Below are positions 54,679 through 61,800 of a DNA stretch of 64,000 nt, piece after piece (the stretch's first letter is position 1; each line of letters begins with the position of its first letter). Below the pieces are notes generated by a model that saw nothing but the letters and a program-made list of their open reading frames with translations, was not told the origin of the DNA and did not search any database. A program made the translations under genes and the position numbers. The stretch is from contig NW_008705566.1 in assembly GCF_000186865.1 (NCBI RefSeq), positions 852,432 through 916,431 of the forward strand. Direction: 5' to 3'. Source of the DNA: Aureococcus anophagefferens. Its lineage: Eukaryota > Sar > Pelagophyceae > Pelagomonadales > Pelagomonadaceae.

Positions 54679-54976
54679 AATTTTTTTGTTGTTGTTTAGT
54701 GACTCGGAGGAACCCTGGGCGTTTCCTTCGCGCTCGAGGAAGTCCCGCGGGTCGTCGCGCCTTCGGGAACACTAAGTCGACGTCTATATCTGACTTCCGT
54801 GGGCTTAATCTGACTGCTTCCCTGCACCCAAGGCCTCTACGCAACCTCAATATTACTGCACTTGAAGTCCACCGTGCTAAGCACAAAACAGACGTCGTCG
54901 ATCACAGCAAGGCCTCGCATCCATCTGGCCTTCGACATGTTGCGCTGACACACAACAACACCCACGTGCTTGGGAT
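54679..54976. other. Gene-free spacer
   Basis: 298 bp, clearly AT-richer than coding DNA (T-run at 54681-54696; CTGACTTCCGTGGGC; AACCTCAATATTACTGC). No gene, TIR or tandem repeat seen. Likely 3' UTR of the Nudix gene and promoter of the next gene. Confidence 0.5.
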
Positions 54977-55492
54977 ATGTGCGTCGGCAACGTTTCCATG
55001 ACATCGGGGCCCGCCATCGACGACGTGCTCACCTTCGCCGAAGCCGGACGCATCGACGATGCTCATCGACTCGTTTCCCAAACGCTCGGTTTCATGTTCG
55101 GCGGCGTGCTCCCAATGCGCGCCGTGCCCACGTCCTGCCCCGCCGCGGCGTCGGACGGGGACGAGGGGTATCCCGGGACCGTCGACGTGGACCGGCGCTA
55201 CAATCCCGGCTGCTACCTCGCGATCGGCGCGAATCCGACGGCCGAGCGGTCGTGGGCGTACCGCGACGCGGACGCCTTCGGCGCCGCCGAGTGGCGACTC
55301 GGCGAGGACAACGCGCTGGTGGCGACCGTCGAGGCGCGCCACTTTGACGCGACCTACGTCGTCGGCGGCGACCTCGTCGCTATGCGGGCGACGCTCTACC
55401 GCCGCGCGGGCGCCGAGGCCCTCGCGCGGTGGAACCGCGGGCTCCACGTCGCCGCCGCCCTCGTCGTCGAGCCCCGCGACACCCAGCCGTGA
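54977..55492 (+). CDS. Unknown family 'ARWN', paralogue 1
   Basis: 171 residues from the ATG at 54977 (alternative ATG at 54998). I do not recognise the family, but two paralogues follow at 56037-56976 and 57332-58297. Shared elements, in order: an N-terminal helix with a DxL...EG pattern (DDVLTFAEAGRIDDAHRLVS), a GCYLAIG strand matching GVYVVVG / GVYLLVG, a FGAAEWR box matching LGSAEWR / LAPSEWR, and a C-terminal LYRRAGAEALARWNRGLHVA matching the paralogues' FYRRARDALARWNAGYPLV. This copy is intronless and the shortest. A role cannot be proposed. Confidence 0.65.
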   Translation: MCVGNVSMTSGPAIDDVLTFAEAGRIDDAHRLVSQTLGFMFGGVLPMRAVPTSCPAAASDGDEGYPGTVDVDRRYNPGCYLAIGANPTAERSWAYRDADAFGAAEWRLGEDNALVATVEARHFDATYVVGGDLVAMRATLYRRAGAEALARWNRGLHVAAALVVEPRDTQP

Positions 55493-56036
55493 CGTCCGTC
55501 GCGCCGCGCTCGCCGCCGCCCCCCCCCGCGCGCGAGACGCGCCGGTCTCCGAAGCAGTGGATCGCCCCGCCCGATCCGTCGTCTCGCGACCGGCCTTCGC
55601 TCGTCTTCCATCGACTGCCCCGTCGTCGTTTCCGCTTGCACCGATGATAATCCTCGTCTGCCTTGCTCGAACGTCCGCCGCCCGCCCCCCCTCGCGAGAG
55701 ACGCGCCCCGCTTCCGCGCGGGGTCCCTCTCGCGCGGCCCCGCTCACCTCTCGCCCGCTCCTCGCGCGACTGCCACGCGCGCCTTGTATGCCCCCTCCTG
55801 CGTTCATGCCGAGATCGGACCAGCCCAGGCCCAGGCTAGAGCCAGGCGAGCGAGCCGCGAGGTAGGCCGAGGTCCACCCATTTTGCTGAGCCAACCACAC
55901 TTGACACATTGACACAGTCGCGTTGAGACGCCTTCGTCGGCCTGAAGTCGTCGGCGCGCGAGGCCGTCGATCGCGTGGGAGCGTCGCGGCCGCCCACCCC
56001 GGCGTGAGGGCGCGGGCGTCGCGTCCGTGCGACGCC
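55493..56036. other. Gene-free spacer with imperfect duplications
   Basis: 544 bp, pyrimidine-rich. A block CGCCGCCCCCCCCCGCGCGCGAGACGCGCC-like (about 55506-55532; only the ends are quoted by pattern) recurs as GCCCGCCCCCCCTCGCGAG... at about 55681-55704. Words resembling CGTCGTTTCCG...CGATGATAATCCTCGTC also recur downstream of paralogue 2 (about 56983-57010), consistent with a segmental tandem duplication of the gene family. Confidence 0.45.
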
Positions 56037-56976
56037 ATGAACGTGCCGGGCGGCACGACCCCCGCTGAGCCCAAGGTCATCGACATGGACGTCATGCGGG
56101 CGGACCTCCTCCAGCTCGCGGAGGAGGGCGACTTCCAGACGATCGAGCGCGTCATCGTGAAGGTCTTAGGCCGGCGGTACCACGGTTGCATCCGCATGCA
56201 CGCGAACCACGTGCCCCTGTCCCTGCCGGCCGCGAGTCTGCCGCAGGACGGTGTCTACGCGACGGCGCGGCCCTGGGCCGAGACGCGCGGCCCGGCGTTT
56301 TTTTGGAGATCATTCCTATTATTGCCCGGCCACGCCGTCGCACGGCGTCGACGCGATTCAAAACACAGGTTCGACCGGGGCTACGAGGCGGGCGTCTACG
56401 TCGTCGTCGGGCCGACGCCCGGCTCATCGCCGGCCTTTGCGGACTTCTCCGACCTGGGCAGCGCCGAGTGGCGCGCGACGGCGGGCCGCCAGCCGACGCT
56501 AACCGGCTTCGAGAAGAAGAACGCGGGCGCGGCGTACCGCGTCGGCCCGGAGACCTGGTCGATGAAGGGCGTCGCGTCCGCCGGTCCGCGCGGGAAACGA
56601 TCGCGCCTTCAACGCGACTTCACATGTTCGACGGTGTCGAGAGTCGCTCGCGTGCGCTGTGCGCAAGTCGCGGCGCAGGTTCTACCGCCGCGCGCGCGAC
56701 GCGCTCGCGCGCTGGAACGCGGGCTACCCGCTCGTCGTCATCTTCCAGATCGGCGCCAAGCAGTCGCGCATCCCGCCGGGCCGCGTGTCGCTCGCGGCGG
56801 CGCCCGCCGGGACCGCGGCGGCGCCCGCGCGCGCAGAGCAGGGCGGCGACGAAGAGCCCGGCCCGGCGCCCGCGCCCGCGCCGCCGCCCGGCGACGACGA
56901 GCCCGCGCCGGCCGCGCGGAGCGACGACGTCGGGCCCGGCCCGGCGCCGCCGCGCAAGAACGAGCCCGCCCCCTGA
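56037..56976 (+). CDS. Unknown family 'ARWN', paralogue 2, three exons
   Basis: Exons 56037-56284, 56369-56575 and 56679-56976 give 250 residues with exact frame closure. Exon ends were set by alignment to paralogue 3: RPWAETFDRGYEAGVYVVVG against KRWTDTLHLGYEPGVYLLVG, and SMKGVAFYRRARDALARWNA against AVRGVCFFRTEDEALANWNA. Intron 1 (84 bp, 56285-56368) is GC-AG with donor GCGCGG and has no counterpart in paralogues 1 or 3, so it was probably gained here or lost there. Intron 2 (103 bp) is GT-AG and contains CTTCAACGCGACTTCACATG, which resembles the start of introners A-D. The C-terminal tail is Pro/Ala/Glu-rich and disordered. Confidence 0.7.
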
Positions 56977-57331
56977 GCCGTGTCGTCGTTCCGATGATTT
57001 TCTCGTTTCGATCCCTCGTTCCGATCCCGCCCCCCCTCCCCCTCGAGAACCACCTCGCTCGCGCCCCGCTCGACGTCGTTCGACGCTCCGCTCGACGTCG
57101 TCCGCGCCGCGATGCTATCTAACGAGAATCTTATCTGGGTGATCCGGCGGGAGACATCGGCGGACTCTTCGAGCGAAAGAGGCGGTCGAGCCCGGGCGGG
57201 AAAACTGGGGGCGGGGTCTTCGTGCAATAAGAGGTCGTTTCGCGCGTCGTCGTGGGGAGCCGAGGAGCATTCATCCGGCGGTCGTCTAATTTAGCCTGGT
57301 CGCGGCGCTCGATGCGGCCGGGCCGCGGCGC
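56977..57331. other. Gene-free spacer between convergent paralogues 2 and 3
   Basis: 355 bp. Contains a short tandem repeat CCGCTCGACGTCGT (about 57067-57080 and 57089-57102) and pyrimidine-rich DNA. No gene supported. Confidence 0.5.
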
Positions 57332-58297
57332 TCAGCTTTCGTCGCGAGCGAGCGGGGGCAGGCTCGGCGGCGGGCTCGGGCTCGGCGGCGCGCCGCCGCG
57401 GGGCGCGGCGACGAGCCGCGCCTCCTTCGGGGAGATCTGCAGGACCTGGACGAGGGGCAGGCCCGCGTTCCAGTTCGCGAGGGCCTCGTCCTCCGTGCGG
57501 AAGAAGCAGACGCCGCGGACGGCGTAGTACCTGCGCGGCGAGGCGTTGGACGTCGCGTCCCGCGCCATCGTTGCCGACGGGCGAGCGTCGCGCGACGCGC
57601 TCCGGGGCGCGCGCGCGCGGCGACGGAAGCGGCGCAACGCATCGCCCCGCCCCCCGGACGCCGCGCCGCGCTCGTCGCAGATGACGTACTCGCTCGCGCA
57701 GTTCTTCTTCTCGAAGCCGTAGGGCGCCGGCTGGAGGCCGCTGGCGTTGCGCCACTCCGAGGGCGCGAGGTCGCTCGTGTCGCACCACTCGGACGGGGGC
57801 ACGGACGCCGGCGCGGCCGCGCCGGGCGCGGACGTGTTCGGGTTCTCGCCGACGAGCAGGTAGACGCCCGGCTCGTAGCCGAGGTGGAGCGTGTCCGTCC
57901 AGCGCTTGCGCTTGACGTAGCAGCCGGACTGGGGCATGGCGTCCGCCGGGCACCGCGCGGGCACGTAGGACGGGTGGAGCGGCAGCGCGCCGTGGAACCG
58001 CCGGCCGAGGACCTTCTCGACGACGCGCCGGCACGTCGCGTAGTCGTTGCCCTCGCCGAGCTCCAGGAGGTCGGCGCGGACCTGTAAGGGGGGTTGAGGG
58101 TGTGACGCGTTGAGGCGTCGAGACGTGGCGGCGGCGGCGGCGCGAGGTGTCAACGACGTGAGCCGTGCTCACGTAGGCTCTCTGGCACGCGTCCGAGGCG
58201 TCGCAAATGGGTGCGTCGGTGCTTGGCGTCGACGCTGGCGCAGGACGGCGTCGGCGTGGACCTCCTTTGGCTCGCCGAGGATCTCCGCGGACTCCAT
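57332..58297 (-). CDS. Unknown family 'ARWN', paralogue 3, three exons
   Basis: Exons on the minus strand: 58297-58247, 58081-57672 and 57530-57332, giving 219 residues with exact frame closure. The start MESAEILGEPKEVHADAVRA aligns with paralogue 2 (AEPKVIDMDVMRA). Core motifs: DLLELGEGNDYATCRRVVEK, VLGRRFHG, GYEPGVYLLVGENPN, APSEWRNASG, GFEKKN and FFRTEDEALANWNAGLPLVQ. Intron 1 (58082-58246, 165 bp) is GT-AG with GTCC at both the donor and just after the acceptor. Intron 2 (57531-57671, 141 bp) is GC-AG with donor GCGCGG; reading through it would break the VICDEYYAVRGV alignment. Function unknown. Confidence 0.72.
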
Positions 58298-58807
58298 GTG
58301 TTTCACGCCGCGAGGTGCGTTCCAGATTTGCGCGAGCTGACGCCCACGGCCCTCAACAAAATCAGGGAATCGCTGAGGGGCGTGCGTTTGCTCGTTGTGG
58401 CGAAACTCGTTGTCAAATTTTATAGCAAACCACCTCTCAGAAAACGAGATAGACACCACGAAACTCCGAAATACGAGTGCCAGCGACGACGAAGCCGGCA
58501 GCCTCGAGTATCAAGCCTCAAACGCGCGAACCTCGCGCGCGAACGGGCCGCTCGCGCGAACGCGCCTCTCGCGCGGTACCCTGCGTGGGGGGACGCCGCC
58601 GTTGGTGATACGAGGCACGATGCTCAACGAGGCCGGGCTCTTGCCGCTCGAAGCGGGCGCGACGCCGCGAGCGGCACCGCGAGGGCAGCTTCGACGGACC
58701 CGAAATTCTTGAAGGTGCAGCGTCGAGCGTCGAGGACTCTGCGAGGCGAGCTCTCCGCCTGCGCCTTCGCGTCGTGCGCGCGCGGCCGGTGCAGCAACGC
58801 CAACAAC
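58298..58807. other. Gene-free divergent spacer
   Basis: 510 bp between paralogue 3 (minus) and the long orphan gene (plus). It contains a GGCAGCCTCGAG motif (about 58498-58509) and a run of TCGCGCGAAC-type words (about 58525-58582, four imperfect copies). The short frames here lack coding bias. Confidence 0.5.
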
Positions 58808-61800
58808 ATGTATTCCAGCGGCAGCGAGGACGAGGAAGAAGAGCTCTTCGGCAACGGCGGCCGGCCGGCCGCCGACGAGGCGAGCGAGGACAGCGACGGC
58901 CCGCAGCCGAGCGCCTACGACCAGTCCTATGGCAGCCTCGGCGGCGACGTGCTCGGCGAGCCCGACGCGCCGGCGCAGGGCAGCCCACGGCGCCGGCGGC
59001 GGCGCGCCGCGTCCGGCGACGACGACCGCACGCCGAGCCGGCTCTTCGACTTCCGGCGCGGCGCGGACCACTGGCCCGCGGGCTGCGAGCTCGTCGACCC
59101 GCGGCGCGGCCGCGACCTCGCCGAGGCGGCGCGGCGCGAGGCCGAGTCGAGCGCGGAGAAGGACGCCGACGACTTCGGCTTCGACGACCGCGACCGCGAC
59201 GACCTCGACGACTTCTTCGAGGGCGACGACCGGCCGCCGGCGCTCGGGCCCGAGCCGCCGCCGCGGTCCGGCGACGACGACCACGAGGACCCGAGCAAGC
59301 CCGCGGCGCCGCCCGCCCCGTCGACGCGCGCGCCGGGCCACGCGACCTACCGGAGGCTCAAGGACGGCAGCCACGCGCTCGAGATCAGGCCCGGCCACCG
59401 CGTCAAGCTCGACCTCACCGCGCTCGTGTCGCAGGGCCCGGACGCGCGGGACCCGCGGCGCGGCGACGGCCGCGGCGCGCGGCGCGGCGACCGGCGCGAC
59501 GCCGCGGGCGCGCGCGGCGACGCCAAGGGCTGGCGGCCCGCGCGCGAGCTCGTCAACGACTACACCGTCACCTTGGACGTCTTCTTCGAGGAGCCGCCGC
59601 CCGCGGGCGGGCTGAGCCTGTTCCAGACGGCGCTCGTCCACTGCGAGGAGAGCCGCGGCGGGCGGCGGCGCGCGCGCGTGTCCGAGGGCGAGGCGCTCGT
59701 CAACGGCGCGGGCGGCGTCGGCGCGCTCGGCACGTTCGGCGACACGGCGAAGGCGCGCGTGGAGCCGGGCCGCTGGCAGCGGGTCGTCGTCTCCGTGCGC
59801 TGCGGCGGCGGCGGGGGCTCGGGCCGCAGCGCGGGGGGCGTCAAGAAGGGCGAGGTCCGGACCTACGTGCAGGCGACGCCTTTGGCCTTGGTGCGCCACG
59901 AGCGCGTCGCGGCGAACGAGCGCTTCTCCCTGCGCTCCGACGGCTTGTACCTCTTCTCCTCGCGGTCCGAGGCCATGATGCCCGGCGGGATCTTGTTGCG
60001 AACCGCGCGCGTGGACCTCAAGGCCTTCGACGACGGCGCGGTGCGGCGCCATCGCGCGCGCGACAAGGTCTTCTCGGCCGTCGCGGAGGACGACGCGGCC
60101 AAGGTCGACGCCATGCGCGGCAAGCTCGCCCTCGCCGAGCTCTTCGCGAAGCCGCGGCCCGCCTGGGACGCGCCGGCGATCGTCGCGGCCTTTGGGGACG
60201 CGCACGTCGAGGGCACGAGCTTGGAGGCGTCGAGTTTGCTCGCCTGGAGCCACGCGGTCCTCGACGTCGCCCTGCGGCGCTGCCTGCGCCAGCAGGCGCC
60301 CTTCCTCGCGGGCCTGCCGCGGCTCGCGGCCCAGGCCGCGGCCGACGCCGCGCACGTCTTCTCGCGGTCCGCGCCGCTCATGAAGGGGCTCGTCCGCCTC
60401 CTCCGGAACCCGGGCGGCCCCCAGCTCTGCGCCTGGCTCCGGGCCATCAAGAAGAAGCTCACCGACGCGGACGTCGGCGAGTCCCTGCTCCTGCCGCTGC
60501 TCGTCGAGGGCCGCGAGCTGCTCCTGGTCGTCGAGCGGCCGTCGGAGCGGACGTTCACCGTGGTGGTCGTCGCGACGGCGCCGACGCGCGCGCTGCGGCA
60601 CCACGCCGTCGACGCCGCCGACGGCCGCAAGGTCAAGTTCCGGTCCGCGCTCGTCCTCGCGAACGTGCCGAAGAAGAACGCGCTCGACGACGTCTTCTGG
60701 GCCGCCGCGTACAACTTGGCGGTCCACGCGCACGACGGCGACACGCGGCGCTTCTACGACGTGCTCCTGCCCTTCCTCACGGGCAAGACGTTGGAGGCGT
60801 CCCTCGTGGAGGCGGAGCGGGACGCGCGCGACGGCGGCGAGCCCGCCGGCGACGGCGACGACGCGTTCGACGCGCGCGCGGCCGCCGCGGGGCGCCGCGG
60901 CGCGTGGCGGTCGCCGCAGCGGTCCGAGACGGCCTACGTGCGCTGCCTCTTCGACGCCCTGCACTACCTGATGCTGCGGCGGGGCTGCCGGAGCCGCGAC
61001 GCGAAGCAGGTCCGCCTGGCGCTGAAGGCGCAGCTCGCGGACTTTGTGGCCCGCGACCTGCGGGTCGTCGCGCCGGACGCGAACGGCGCCAAGGTCGCGA
61101 GGCTCGTCGCGACGCAGCTCGCCTACGGCGCCGCCAAGTTCGCCGCGCGGCCCGACGCGCCGGCGGGGTTCCGCGACGGCGGGCCCCGGGCCGCGCGGGC
61201 CATCGCCGAGGGCATCCTCTCCGAGGTCGGCGACGGCGCGCGGCCGCGCGACGGCAACGTCGAGGTCGACCTCGACCTCGAGGCGTCTCTGGCGACGCAG
61301 TGGCGCGACGCCCTGGCCTGGCGCGTCGAGCCCTGCGCGCCGGACGCGGGGAATGCGGCGACGCTGCGCAAGTACGCGGCGATCGACGCGCTTGCCGTGC
61401 CCGAGGTCGCCGCAACCTTCGAGGAGGCCCTCGAGGCGCTGCGGACCTGCGACCGGCTCTGTTCGCTCGTGGACAACCAGCCCCACGCCATCAAGAACGA
61501 CAAGCTGCTGATTCTGGCGCTCGTGCAGCACACGCTGACGTGCGCGGTGCCGACGCCGCGGCCGCGCGCGGACGCGTCGTCGCCGGCCGCGGGCCGCGCG
61601 GCGAAGCGGCGCAAGGCCAAGAAGGAGCCGGAAAAGGCGGCGCCGGAGGCCGTCCCGACGGACTGGGCGCCGGGCGAGGCCGCCGAGGCCGCGGCGACGG
61701 CCGCGGACTGCCTGTGGGACGGAGACTGCGACTACGCGACGCAGGTCGAGGCGCTTTTAACGCTGCGGCGCCTCGTCGAGCACTTCACGGCCGCCGTGCT

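Noticed and set aside
58511..61531. A 1006-codon minus-strand frame over the orphan gene
   Set aside because: Low-complexity Arg/Val/Ala translation typical of antisense shadows; the plus frame is longer, continuous to the edge and shows folded-protein composition.
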